Origin: a bacterium HR17
GTDB lineage: Bacteria > Armatimonadota > Fervidibacteria > Fervidibacterales > Fervidibacteraceae
Assembly: GCA_002898575.1 (NCBI GenBank)
Contig: BEHT01000004.1
Coordinates: forward strand, 36,067-100,066
Reading direction: 5' to 3'
DNA length: 64,000 bases
Shown: in pieces, positions 55,365-64,000 of the stretch
Numbering within the stretch: position 1 is the first letter of the stretch
How the letters are laid out: the number at the start of each line of letters is the position of its first letter
Position numbers and translations under genes: made by a program
The notes under the pieces: model-generated
Databases searched by the model: none
The model's input: only the letters and a program-made list of their open reading frames with translations
What the model was told of the DNA's origin: nothing

Positions 55365-56545
55365 GCTTTGTCACCCCCCTCAGAGTGGTGCGTCACCGTC
55401 ATTTTAGCAGCGTCCTCTTGTTCTGTGTCAGGCAAAAAGTGATACGGGAAGAGGGCTTGCAAGGTCAATTTAATCGCGCCGGCAACCGGGACAGCCAACA
55501 ACATACCCAGCACCCCCATCAGCGTGCCGCCCGCCATCACTGCGAAGAGGACTGTCAAGGGATGCAAGCCCACACGGTGCCCCACCAAGCGCGGCATGAT
55601 GAACCAGTCAAACAGTTGATTGATGCCGATAAGCCCGACGGCAACGGTAACAGCACACGCGATCGGATGGTGCTGAGCCGTTGTGTAGGCTGCCAAGACA
55701 CCCGCGCCTGTCGTGATGATCGCCCCAAAGTAGGGCACAGCGTAGAGCGCTCCTCCCAACACCCCAATGGCTAAAGCGAAATCCATACCAAATACCCATT
55801 GACAGACCGACAAGAAGAGGGTGTCTACGACACCGACAGCGAGGCACAAGACCATGTAACCGCGCACATAGCGCCCGACCAACGATTCTATTTCGCGCAC
55901 TAACTCCGCCAAGGCTTCCCGATACTCCGCAGGCACCCACCACCGCAACCGGTTCCGCATCGGGTCAAAAATCTGTAGCGCATAAAAGACGATCAAGGGC
56001 AACAACACGAAGGAAAACAGCCCTGAAAGGGACGCCAGCGTCCCTTGCAGCAACCCCAGAAGAAATTTGCCCATCTGCTCCCACATTTGTCGCACAGATT
56101 CTTCTATAAAAGGCGGAACATCGCCGCGCAACGCACGGCGCTCTACGGTCGTCAGCAACTGCTGCGCCAACAGGTAATAGCGCCCTTTGGGAGGCAAACA
56201 GGCTTGCACAAATTGCGTCGCCTGATCTATCAACGGAGGCACGACAAGTATCAAAACGCTCAGGGCAGCCATTCCTAAGACCGTGAAGACAATGACAATC
56301 GCTAGGGTGCGGGGCAGCCCTTGCTTCGCCAGGCGGTCAACGAGGGGGTTTAACAGGTAAGCCCCACATAATCCCAAAAGGAACAGGGGCAAAATCGTTC
56401 GGATGTTCCAGAGAAACAGCGCCACTACACCGACCAGCGCAACGATACCGATGCGTCGCAGCCATTTGACCTGCTCTGGCGTCCAAGGACCACTTAGCGG
56501 CGCATGTTTGCCCGTGAGGACGCGTTCAGCGCGTCTCGGTTGCAT
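55361..56545 (-). CDS. AI-2E-family transporter
   Basis: About 394 residues with eight membrane helices. Typical features of the PerM/AI-2E exporter family are the N-terminal helix pair (FLWNIRTILPLFLLGLCGAYLLNPL), a long cytoplasmic middle, and the C-terminal DFALAIGVLGGALYAVPYFGA and PLTVLFAVMAGGTLMGVLGM. The family exports autoinducer-2 or unrelated small molecules; the substrate is not known here. Starts at 56545 to 56566 are possible and all overlap the sigma gene's end; 56545 is taken. Confidence 0.82.
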   Translation of the reverse strand: MQPRRAERVLTGKHAPLSGPWTPEQVKWLRRIGIVALVGVVALFLWNIRTILPLFLLGLCGAYLLNPLVDRLAKQGLPRTLAIVIVFTVLGMAALSVLILVVPPLIDQATQFVQACLPPKGRYYLLAQQLLTTVERRALRGDVPPFIEESVRQMWEQMGKFLLGLLQGTLASLSGLFSFVLLPLIVFYALQIFDPMRNRLRWWVPAEYREALAELVREIESLVGRYVRGYMVLCLAVGVVDTLFLSVCQWVFGMDFALAIGVLGGALYAVPYFGAIITTGAGVLAAYTTAQHHPIACAVTVAVGLIGINQLFDWFIMPRLVGHRVGLHPLTVLFAVMAGGTLMGVLGMLLAVPVAGAIKLTLQALFPYHFLPDTEQEDAAKMTVTHHSEGGDKA

Positions 56546-57326
56546 CGGCATCACCGCTATCTGCATAGCGTCCGCGCATGTAAGCCTGCATTTTCTGTAA
56601 CGCCCGTCGGAGCAACCGCGATACATGCATCTGCGAGATCCCCAACCGCTGGGCGATCTGTGTCTGCGTCAAGTCATCAAAAAAGCGCATTTCCACGATT
56701 TTGCGCTCCCGTTCATCCAAGACGCTCATGGCTTCCGCCAACAACTGCCGCTTTTGCCAGCGTTCCATTTCTTCAGTTTCTGACGCGACCAACACATCGC
56801 TGAGCGACTGGGGTCTGTCGTCCTCATCGTTTGTCAACTCTTGCTCTAACGACAAGGCTTCGTAGGCGCCGGCAGCCTCAATGGCTTCAATGACTTGCTC
56901 CTCACTGACCCCCAATTCCTGCGCCAACTCCGCTACCGTCGGGGGGCGCCCCAGCGTTTGGGTCATCGTGTCCATGAGTTTGTAAACGCGTTGGTTAAGT
57001 TCCTGCAACCCACGCGGTAGGTGCAAGGTCCACGCGGCATCCCGAAAGTGGCGCTTGAGTTCCCCTAAAATCGTCGGCACAGCAAAGGTGACAAACTTCG
57101 TCCCCCGGTCGGGGTCATAGCGGTCAACGGCGTTGATCAGCCCGTAGATCGCGACTTGCAACAAATCTTCCATCGGTTCGCCCCGCCCCATGAACCGGCG
57201 CGCCAGCGCTTTGGCTAAATCCATGTGGCGGAAAATTAATTCGTCCCGCACCCGCATATCCTTCGTTTGTTTCCATAGCCGAAACAACTCGTCAGTGTCC
57301 ATTTGCCGCAGTTGCCATTCAGTCAT
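56526..57326 (-). CDS. SigB/SigF-type RNA polymerase sigma factor
   Basis: The 266-residue group 3 sigma factor has regions 2, 3 and 4: EDLLQVAIYGLINAVDRYDP, FVTFAVPTILGELKRHFRD with AAWTLHLPRGLQEL (the SigB/SigF-type signature), LGRPPTVAELAQELGVSEEQ and the region 4 HTH DLTQTQIAQRLGISQMHVSR. Its gene is 21 bases downstream of a gene fusing an anti-anti-sigma and an anti-sigma kinase, the partner-switching layout of spoIIA and sigB loci. The promoters it reads are unknown. The ATG at 57326 is preferred over a TTG five codons upstream. Confidence 0.9.
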   Translation of the reverse strand: MTEWQLRQMDTDELFRLWKQTKDMRVRDELIFRHMDLAKALARRFMGRGEPMEDLLQVAIYGLINAVDRYDPDRGTKFVTFAVPTILGELKRHFRDAAWTLHLPRGLQELNQRVYKLMDTMTQTLGRPPTVAELAQELGVSEEQVIEAIEAAGAYEALSLEQELTNDEDDRPQSLSDVLVASETEEMERWQKRQLLAEAMSVLDERERKIVEMRFFDDLTQTQIAQRLGISQMHVSRLLRRALQKMQAYMRGRYADSGDADATETR

Positions 57327-57347
57327 CGCCGCAGCCCCCAATGGACA

Positions 57348-58169
57348 TCAACAGCGCCGTCGCTTGACCATGCGGACAACCGTCCCCTGCCCTTCAGCCG
57401 AATGCCATGCCACTTCGTCCATAACCGCCCGCATGATCATCGTGCCGAGGTTAGTGGGCACTTCGCGGGGCAGCCCGCGCCCTGCGTCTCTGACTTCAAT
57501 GACGAGGGCGTTTTGCTCTACCCAACACGCGATGAAGAAATGCTGCCCTGTGCGGTCCTCGTAGGCATGTTGGATGACATTGGTGCAGGCTTCCGACACC
57601 GCCAGCTTGATGTCTTCCAGTTCGTCCAAACCAAAGCCCATTTGCGACGCAAATGTCGCACATGCCAAGCGGGCGACGGCGATCAACGCCGGCTCACACA
57701 CTAATGTCAATTCCATCCGCCACTCTGCTTTGCGTGGCGCGAGCGGCTCCGGCGCAACCCCCCGTTGCTTGGGTTGGACCGACGACGCAAACGGTTCAAC
57801 TTCCGCGCGCTCGCGTTCTTTTGCGGCGCGCCACGCCGCCAAGGCGTCGCTGACCGTCAAGTAGTTGGGCAGGGTGTCTAAAAGTCCCAGCGTTTCCAGC
57901 AACTTACGCAGGCGGGGTTGACGGACGATGACCGCAAACATGAGCCCGTGGTTTTCCGCCTCGCCCCACGCCCGCATGAGCGCCCCAATGCCCGAACTGT
58001 CCATGAACTCCACATCGTCCAACGAGATGAGCAGTCCTTGTTCCGCACGGCGCATCGCGCTGTTTATCGTGTCCTGCAGCTCATCTTGCACGGCAGCGTC
58101 CACGCTCCCGCGCAACTCCACCAACACGATACCGTCGTCCACATCGCGGACAGTTGCGCGCAGCGGCAT
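57348..58169 (-). CDS. Fused STAS anti-anti-sigma and RsbW/SpoIIAB-type anti-sigma kinase
   Basis: One 273-residue protein carries both partners of a switch. Residues about 1-110 are a STAS domain (VEFMDSSGIGALMRAW) with Ser58 exactly where SpoIIAA is phosphorylated. A linker (about 115-150) leads to a GHKL kinase (KLAVSEACTNVIQHAYEDRT, VRDAGRGLPREV, GQGTVVRM) like SpoIIAB/RsbW. Normally these are two genes; here they are one chain directly upstream of the sigma gene. Phosphorylation of Ser58 by the fused kinase is the expected control, released under a signal. The ATG at 58169 follows GAGGTGAT. Confidence 0.88.
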   Translation of the reverse strand: MPLRATVRDVDDGIVLVELRGSVDAAVQDELQDTINSAMRRAEQGLLISLDDVEFMDSSGIGALMRAWGEAENHGLMFAVIVRQPRLRKLLETLGLLDTLPNYLTVSDALAAWRAAKERERAEVEPFASSVQPKQRGVAPEPLAPRKAEWRMELTLVCEPALIAVARLACATFASQMGFGLDELEDIKLAVSEACTNVIQHAYEDRTGQHFFIACWVEQNALVIEVRDAGRGLPREVPTNLGTMIMRAVMDEVAWHSAEGQGTVVRMVKRRRC

Positions 58170-58377
58170 GGGCAATCACCTCACTTTATGCCCCTCAAAC
58201 GCCGCGCTTTGACGGCTACCGACACTTTTTACCCGTTTCAATCTTGCCACTGTCACGAGCCTCAGGTCGGAGCCCCGTTCGTGTCTCGCACGGTTGTCAC
58301 TTCTTTAACGCGCTTGCGCTAAACTTGCGCATGAGTGGATGGCAACTGCGGAAGATCGCCCAGAGGATGAGGAAACA

Positions 58378-59583
58378 GTGCAGGGACGGCACATCAGTGC
58401 GGTCGTCGCAATGCTGTTGGGAGGCACCCTTATGCTGGCGCAAACGCCTCGTGCCAACCGAAACGCTCCCTACGCTCAGTGGCGTTTCGGTCCGCCGAAC
58501 GAACCGACCTTTTTCCCTATCGCTGTTTGGCTGCAAAATCCGCGCAACGCTCCCCGCTACAAGGCGGCAGGGTTCAACCTGTATGTCGGCTTATGGAAAG
58601 GTCCGACAGAAGAGCAATTGAAGTTGCTGCGGGAGGCAGGTATGCCCGTCATTTGCGAACAGAACGAGGTCGGGTTGCGTCACCGCGATGACCCCATCAT
58701 CGTCGGTTGGATGCATCAGGACGAACCCGACAACGCGCAACTCATCGGGCAGGACCCGCAGACGGGGCAAAAAATTTACGGCGGTCCCGTGCCCCCGCGG
58801 GAAGTCATAGAGCGCTACAAGCGCATGAAAGCCAACGACCCTGACCGCCCCGTCCTGCTCAATTTGGGACAAGGCGTTGCCAACGACTTATGGAGAGGGC
58901 GCGGGATAGGCGCCCATCCCGACGATTACTTCGCTTATGTCAAGGGTTGCGACATCGTGTCGTTTGATGTCTATCCTGTCGCGGGCTTGAACGACGAGGA
59001 CTTGTTGTGGTATGTCGCCAAAGGCGTTGCGCGGCTCGTCTTTTGGGTCAACTGGAACAGGTCTACTGACGGCGCAAAAATTGTCTGGAACTGTGTGGAA
59101 TGCACCCGCATCAGCAACCTGCAAAGGAAGCCGACCCCGCATCATGTGCGGGCGGAGGTGTGGATGGCACTCATTCACGGGTCGCAAGGGCTGGTTTACT
59201 TCGTCCATCAGTTTCAACCCCAGTTTGTGGAAGCGGCGCTGTTGGAGGACCCCGAAATGCTCGCCGCCGTCACGCAAATCAATCGCCAAATTCACGACCT
59301 CGCCCCCGTGCTGAACAGCCCGACCATCCCTGACGGAGCGGCAGTGCGTTCAACAAACCCTGAGGTGCCCGTGCACATGATGGTCAAGCGCTACAACGGC
59401 GCGATTTACCTTTTTGCCGTTGGCATGCGTAACGCACCGACGACCGCAATCTTTCGGGTCAAGGATATCGCTGCCACCGCGACCGCAGAAGTGTTGGGCG
59501 AAAATCGCCGGTTGCCTGTCGTCAACGGGCGTTTTGAAGACGCTTTCCGCCCTTACGAGGTTCATCTCTATCGCCTGCGATAA
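58378..59583 (+). CDS. Secreted barrel protein, glycoside-hydrolase-like
   Basis: About 401 residues. A signal-like N-terminus (about residues 8-22, hydrophobic, then AQTPR) is followed by a barrel-like sequence with FFPIAVWLQNPRNAPRYKAAGFN, PIIVGWMHQDEPDNA, DIVSFDVYPVAG and RAEVWMALIHGSQGLVYF. Acidic residues in HQDEPDN and FDVYP are where catalytic acids would sit in a TIM-barrel hydrolase, but the family is not fixed. The GTG at 58378 with GAGGAAACA ahead is preferred. It precedes a sulfatase by 31 bases on the same strand. Confidence 0.55.
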   Translation: MQGRHISAVVAMLLGGTLMLAQTPRANRNAPYAQWRFGPPNEPTFFPIAVWLQNPRNAPRYKAAGFNLYVGLWKGPTEEQLKLLREAGMPVICEQNEVGLRHRDDPIIVGWMHQDEPDNAQLIGQDPQTGQKIYGGPVPPREVIERYKRMKANDPDRPVLLNLGQGVANDLWRGRGIGAHPDDYFAYVKGCDIVSFDVYPVAGLNDEDLLWYVAKGVARLVFWVNWNRSTDGAKIVWNCVECTRISNLQRKPTPHHVRAEVWMALIHGSQGLVYFVHQFQPQFVEAALLEDPEMLAAVTQINRQIHDLAPVLNSPTIPDGAAVRSTNPEVPVHMMVKRYNGAIYLFAVGMRNAPTTAIFRVKDIAATATAEVLGENRRLPVVNGRFEDAFRPYEVHLYRLR

Positions 59584-59614
59584 CCGCGACAGCGCCACGG
59601 AGAGGTGAGCCCAC

Positions 59615-61033
59615 TTGGCGTCACGGCGGGCGTTTTTGGTGCGATCGGGGGTGACGATGATGGGGGCATTGGTGAGGGCGCAAGGGGGACAGGCAACAGG
59701 GCAAGAGCGCAAAGGGCGTCCACCGAGCGTGCTTGTCTTCTTCACTGACCAACAGCGTTGGGACACCGTCGGCGTTTACGGAAGCCCGATGACCTTGACG
59801 CCCAACCTTGATGCGCTGGCGCGGAAAGGCACGCTTTTTCAAATCGCCGTCACGCCCCAACCCGTTTGCGCTCCCGCCCGTGCCTGCCTTTGGACAGGTG
59901 TGTATCAAACGAAGCATGGCGTCTGGCGCAATGGAACCGGGCTTTCACCTGACACCCCGACAATTGCCCACCACTTCAAGCGCGCCGGCTACATCGTCGG
60001 CTATATCGGCAAATGGCACTTGGCACCGGGCAAGCTGGGCGCCGGGTTTGTCCCGCCCGAATATCGCGGTGGCTTCGTGGACTTTTGGGAAGCCGCCAAT
60101 GTGTTGGAGCACACTTCGCACCCTTACGAAGGTGCCCTTTACGATGCCAACGGCAAGGAACTCCGCTTTTCGGGCATCTACCGCACTGATTTTTTGACCC
60201 AGCGCGCCATCCGCTTTTTGCGGGAGGTCGGCAAGGACCCATTTTTGCTGGTCGTCTCTTACCTTGAGCCCCATCAGCAAAACGATTGGAACCGATTTGT
60301 GGCGCCCGACGGTTACGCCAGCAAATTCGCCAACCCTTTCGTCCCTCACGATTTGCGTCCGTTCCCCGGCGATTGGCAAAAGGAGTTGCCTGATTACTAC
60401 GGTTGCGTCGCGCGATTGGACGAGAACTTGGGCGAAATTGTGCGCACGCTGGCGGAATTGGGGCGCTTGGACGACACCGTCATCGTCTTCACCAGCGATC
60501 ACGGTTGTCACTTCCGCACGCGCAACGCCGAGTACAAACGCAGCGCCCACGAAAGTTCGGTGCGGGTGCCGCTGGTCATCGCAGGTCCAAAGTTCAACCG
60601 CGCGCAGGTGGTGCCTGAAGTCGTCAGCCTTACGGATGTCGCGCCGACTTTGCTGGACGCAGCGGGTTTGCCCGTCCCGCAAGAGATGCAAGGCAAAAGT
60701 TTGTTACCCCTTGTTGAGCGTAGGGTGGATGAGTGGCGCAACGAGGCGTTCATCCAGATCAGCGAATCTATGGTCGGGCGGGCGTTGCGGACAGAGCGGT
60801 GGAAGTATTGCGTCGTTGCACCCGACAAGCAGGGCGGACACGACCCAGCCAGCGAACGCTATGTGGAGTGGCAACTTTACGACCTTTACGCCGACCCGCA
60901 CGAGTTGGTGAACTTGGCGGGGCGCCGCGAGTACCGCGACATTGCCGCCCAACTGCGGGAGCGCTTGAAAGCCCGAATGGTGGAAGCAGGTGAACCTGAG
61001 CCGCACATAGATGAAGCACGCTTTTACCCGTGA
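59615..61033 (+). CDS. Cys-type arylsulfatase-family sulfatase, Tat-exported
   Basis: The 472-residue enzyme begins with a Tat-like SRRAFLVRSG signal. The formylglycine motif is PVCAPARACLWTG with Cys85, Pro87 and Arg89 (CxPxR). Metal and active-site residues are in FFTDQQRWDTVG, GYIGKWHLAPG and IVFTSDHGCHF. Cys85 must be oxidised to formylglycine by a radical SAM or FGE enzyme; an anaerobic-type maturase is encoded 2 kb downstream. The substrate is probably a sulfated glycan. The start is TTG at 59615, with AGGTGA six bases upstream. Confidence 0.9.
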   Translation: MASRRAFLVRSGVTMMGALVRAQGGQATGQERKGRPPSVLVFFTDQQRWDTVGVYGSPMTLTPNLDALARKGTLFQIAVTPQPVCAPARACLWTGVYQTKHGVWRNGTGLSPDTPTIAHHFKRAGYIVGYIGKWHLAPGKLGAGFVPPEYRGGFVDFWEAANVLEHTSHPYEGALYDANGKELRFSGIYRTDFLTQRAIRFLREVGKDPFLLVVSYLEPHQQNDWNRFVAPDGYASKFANPFVPHDLRPFPGDWQKELPDYYGCVARLDENLGEIVRTLAELGRLDDTVIVFTSDHGCHFRTRNAEYKRSAHESSVRVPLVIAGPKFNRAQVVPEVVSLTDVAPTLLDAAGLPVPQEMQGKSLLPLVERRVDEWRNEAFIQISESMVGRALRTERWKYCVVAPDKQGGHDPASERYVEWQLYDLYADPHELVNLAGRREYRDIAAQLRERLKARMVEAGEPEPHIDEARFYP

Positions 61034-61070
61034 CAACCGCTTGCCAAAGGCGGAAGGGGTGTTTAACGCG

Positions 61071-62770
61071 ATGAAGCGGCGGGCGTTTGTCCGCAGCGCG
61101 ATGGGTGCGATGGTGCTCGGGCATTTGGTCGGACATGGGGAGAGCGACAGGCACCTTTCCGATCGCCCCAACTTTTTGTGGATGACTTGTGAAGACATGA
61201 GCCCGCTGTTCGCCGCGATATCGCTCAGCATTACGACACAGTAACGCTTATGGACAGGCGCGTCGGCGAAATTTTGAGGGAGTTAGAAGAGGACGGCTTG
61301 ACAGACAACACGATTGTTTGGTTTTGGTCTGATCACGGCGTCGGATTGCCTCGCGCAAAGCGATGGGTTTACGATTCAGGCATTCATGTCCCTCTCATCA
61401 TCCGCATCCCCGAAAAGTTCCTCAAGTGGGCATATCCCGATGACCCCGACCGCATAAAGCCAGGCAGCGTCATTGACGACTTGATCGCTTTTGTTGATTT
61501 CGCCCCGACGATGCTCTCCCTTGCTGGCATCCCGATTCCGAAGCACATGCAAGGTCAAGCGTTTCTCGGACCGCAAAAATCTCCGCCACGAAAATTTGTC
61601 TATGCAGCCCGCGACCGCATGGATGAAACTTACGACATTATCCGAGCGGTCCGAGACAAGCGGTTCAAATACATCCGCAATTTTGCGCCGCATTTGCCTT
61701 ACGCTCAGGAAGTTGAATACGCTGAAGAGACACCGACGATGCAGGAGTGGCGACGGCTCAACGCTGAAGGGAAACTCAACGAGGTTCAGCGCTTTTTCTT
61801 TCTGCCAACAAAGCCTGTTGAGGAACTTTACGACACTCAAACTGACCCACACGAAACCCGCAACCTCGCCGATGACCCGCAATACCGCTCGGTGCTTGAG
61901 ACGATGAGGGCAGAACTGCTCCGATGGATGCGAGAAACGGGAGACATCGGGCTCATTCCCGAACCTGAATTGACAGAAATGATGAGACCGCAGGGTAAGT
62001 GGCAAAAAACAGCGACACCGAGGCTGAAAGTTGTAAAGCAATCTGACGAGGCAGTAACCGTTGCGTTGGAATGCGCAACCGAGGGAGCATCCATCGCTTA
62101 CCGCATTGAGGTTGACGGCAATCGCGGGCGCTGGCGCCTTTACACGCACCCTGTAACGGTAAATAGGGACGAAACTTTGGTGGCAAAAGCGTGTCGGTTA
62201 GGGTGCTACGACAGCGCAGAGGTGCGATGGCGGTTGGGTACACCGTTGCCATCAACGACGACACTGCCCGAACTTATTCCTGATTGGCGAACAATTCTTG
62301 ACCGCACCGGCGTTTTGGAACGGTTGTTGAACCTGAAGACACTGGACGGTCAAGGCGTAAAGGCACTCCCTGCTTACTTGCAAGCGTTAAGGACCGAGCA
62401 TCCGGCGGTGCGGTATTGGGCGGTTGTGAGCGTTCATCACGCCGTTAAGGAAGTGACCCAACGGCGGCAATTAGCCCAGACATTGCGTGCGATGCTTAAC
62501 GACCTGTCGCCGACGGTGCGAACCGCTGCCGCCTGTGCCTTGTGCGATTGGGGGTTGGGCGAGGGGTTGACCGTGTTAACCGATTCGCTGGAGCATCCTA
62601 ACGAATTTGTGCGTCTTTACGCCATCAACGCACTGCGATATTTGAGCACGAAAGTCCGAACCGATCTGCTCGCCATTCGCAAGGCATTACGGGACCCATC
62701 GGACTATATCCGACGCGTCGCCCGCACCATTTTCAGGCAGTTTAGCGGAGACGCAGCGCAATCACGCTGA
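61071..62770 (+). pseudogene. Sulfatase with internal deletion removing the catalytic cysteine region
   Basis: The N-terminal piece MKRRAFVRSAMGAMVLG with RPNFLWMTCEDMSP is a Tat-exported sulfatase start. About 40 bases later the frame switches and continues as DTVTLMDRRVGEILREL, VWFWSDHGVGLPRAKRW and the rest of a sulfatase C-terminus, then a CHB_HEX-like domain and HEAT-type repeats (LRALNDL-type, VRTAAACALCDWGLG). Roughly 200 residues, including the CxPxR formylglycine segment, are missing between. The gene cannot make an active sulfatase. The C-terminal 506-codon frame from 61250 is otherwise clean. Confidence 0.8.
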
Positions 62771-62786
62771 CTGGTCAGACGACGGC

Positions 62787-63029
62787 GCGTTAGGGGCACC
62801 GAAAGAGTTCATCGCGCACGATTTGGACGACATTCAACGGCGTGGCTTTAACTGGCTGCGGGTGTGGGCGACATGAACGGCGTTCGGGAAAGATGTCTCG
62901 GCAGTAGATGCCGAAGGCGATCCCCGCGAGCCTTTCCTTTCTATGTTGCGCTGGCGTGTCGCCGAGGGCGATCGGCGCAGGGTGGTCGTGGACATCGCAA
63001 TTGCGCCAGTGGCAAAGGCGAGTCGGTGA
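62787..63029 (+). pseudogene. Glycosidase remnant
   Basis: An open stretch reads EFIAHDLDDIQRRGFNWLRVWAT, then a TGA where relatives have Trp, then FGKDVSAVDAEGDPREPFLSML and RVVVDIAIA before a stop. The pattern (DDIQRRGFNWLRVW) is that of the front of a family-5-like barrel glycosidase. No continuation is seen; the rest is gone. It lies between the broken sulfatase and the maturase. From 63030 to 63205 nothing coding is recognised. Confidence 0.6.
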
Positions 63030-63205
63030 CCCGCCGGCAGACAAAGTTTGACGCGGCGTCAGACAGCGGCTGCCCTCACGCGATCTTGAAGCGTGGGGGA
63101 AAGAATCAGCCTTCTTTGGTCGTGCAGACGAACACGGTCGGAGCGGCTGGGCGCTGCTTAGCAAGCGGTGAAGCGCCATGCTACACTTATGGTGGTGAAT
63201 GGGCA

Positions 63206-64000
63206 ATGGTCAGTGCTCAACGGCGCAACTTCGTTCCCAAAGCCGTGTTGGAAGGAACAGAGGACGATAATGCTCACCTACCCCCTGCCTTCCATGTCAT
63301 GCTTAAGCCTCGCGGTCCGATTTGCAACCTTGACTGCACTTACTGCTTCTACCTCCGCAAGGAGCACCTTTACGAAAAGGGCACGGGTTTTTACATGCCC
63401 GATAATGTCCTTGAGGCATTCACCCGCCAATACATTGAGGCGCAGCAGGTCAATGAAGTCACTTTCGGCTGGCAAGGCGGCGAACCGACTTTGATGGGGC
63501 TTGACTTCTTTCGCAAGGCTGTGGAGTTGCAGCAGAAGTATCGCAAACCCGGCATGAAAATCAAAAACTCCTTTCAGACCAACGGCGTCTTGCTGGATGA
63601 CGAATGGTGCCGATTTTTTAAAGAGCATGATTTTTTGGTCGGGTTGAGCATGGACGGACTGAAAGAGTTGCACGATGCTTACCGTGTTGACAAAGGTGGC
63701 AAACCGACTTTTGACAAAGTTTACCGAGCCCTCAAGTTGCTGCAAAAGCACGGTGTTGAGTTCAACATCCTCTGCGTCGTCAACCGTATCAACGCCGACC
63801 ATCCCCTTCGGGTTTACAGGTTTTTCAAAAGCGAAGGCGTTCAGTTCATTCAATTCATTCCCGCAGTTGAACGAACACCAAATGGCGTAACCGACTGGAC
63901 AGTTCGCCCCGAACAATGGGGCAAGTTTTTGTGCGCCGTTTTTGACGAGTGGGTTCGTAACGATGTCGGGAAAATTTTTGTCCAGCAGTTTGAAGTTGCG
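63206..64000 (+). CDS. Anaerobic sulfatase-maturating radical SAM enzyme (3' end cut by window edge)
   Basis: The frame is open for 265 codons to the edge. The radical SAM cluster is in GPICNLDCTYCFYL (Cys40, Cys44, Cys47). It is followed by FGWQGGEPTLMGLDFF (SAM-binding GGEP), FQTNGVLLDDEWC and LVGLSMDGLKELHDAYRVDK, all typical of anSME-type enzymes that convert sulfatase Cys or Ser to formylglycine. The C-terminal SPASM clusters lie outside the window. ATG 63206 is preferred; an internal ATG is at 63299. Its neighbours are sulfatases, which fits the role. Confidence 0.88.
   Translation, partial: MVSAQRRNFVPKAVLEGTEDDNAHLPPAFHVMLKPRGPICNLDCTYCFYLRKEHLYEKGTGFYMPDNVLEAFTRQYIEAQQVNEVTFGWQGGEPTLMGLDFFRKAVELQQKYRKPGMKIKNSFQTNGVLLDDEWCRFFKEHDFLVGLSMDGLKELHDAYRVDKGGKPTFDKVYRALKLLQKHGVEFNILCVVNRINADHPLRVYRFFKSEGVQFIQFIPAVERTPNGVTDWTVRPEQWGKFLCAVFDEWVRNDVGKIFVQQFEVA

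Noticed and set aside
58176..58338. Clear SigB-type promoter in front of the partner-switching gene
   Set aside because: GGGTAA is present on the minus strand but no GTTTAA-type box lies 12-14 bases upstream, so autoregulation could not be supported.

Overview
The window is GC-rich bacterial chromosome carrying mostly housekeeping and carbohydrate-related genes. No close reference could be searched. Several features recall uncultured thermophilic lineages near Armatimonadota (Fervidibacter-like) and some Planctomycetes: a prepilin with an [17 protein letters not shown]-terminus and a C-terminal [12 protein letters not shown] motif, a 12-plus-helix DUF6785-like membrane protein, several Gfo/Idh/MocA oxidoreductases, Cys-type sulfatases with a radical-SAM maturase, and an EF-P tip like that of Thermus. 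The taxonomic placement is inference.

Layout. Positions 1-15.9 kb run on the minus strand: a cut-off membrane protein, a YceI protein, DNA polymerase III alpha (dnaE), a GspF-like protein with a ClpX-type zinc finger, efp, and the F-type ATP synthase operon (transcribed DUF5693 protein, atpZ-like, atpI, B, E, F, H, A, G, D, then efp). No epsilon gene (atpC) is present. Positions 16-21.6 kb on the plus strand hold a DUF1844 protein, a BCCP-like protein lacking the biotinyl lysine, a small pseudopilin-like protein, accC, nusB, folD and a Gfo/Idh/MocA protein. From 21.6 to 32.5 kb there are small mixed-strand sets: an alcohol-dehydrogenase-like enzyme, a histidine phosphatase and a DppA-like peptidase; a frameshifted sigma factor, a prepilin and a DUF6785 membrane protein; ribE; an RraA-like protein and a LarA-like nickel enzyme. 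A very large hybrid histidine kinase fills 32.5-35.9 kb. It is followed by an enolase-superfamily enzyme, a fatty-acyl-CoA ligase and a HAD hydrolase. Positions 39.8-45.5 kb on the minus strand form a sugar-nucleotide and glycosyltransferase cluster (phosphomannomutase, cupin isomerase, nucleotidyltransferase, GT4 glycosyltransferase, alpha-toroid protein) that can supply and use GDP-mannose or a similar donor.

Positions 46-49.5 kb contain HD and PHP hydrolases, a decayed metalloprotease pseudogene and a TIM-barrel isomerase. Positions 49.5-53.5 kb are an uncharacterised five-gene membrane module, translationally coupled to the isomerase. Then come hemE, a Tat-exported BFN-domain protein, an AI-2E-family transporter, a SigB/SigF-type sigma factor and, directly upstream of the sigma gene, one polypeptide fusing the anti-anti-sigma and anti-sigma kinase domains. 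The right end on the plus strand is a polysaccharide or sulfated-glycan island: a secreted barrel protein, an intact Cys-type sulfatase, a second sulfatase with its catalytic region deleted, a glycosidase remnant, and a sulfatase-maturating radical SAM enzyme cut by the window edge.

The strongest points for follow-up are a 100-bp structured repeat present twice (19.1 and 24.4 kb) with complementary hairpin loops, the lysine-less BCCP beside accC, the fused partner-switching protein, the five-gene membrane module, and the GspF/zinc-finger fusion.
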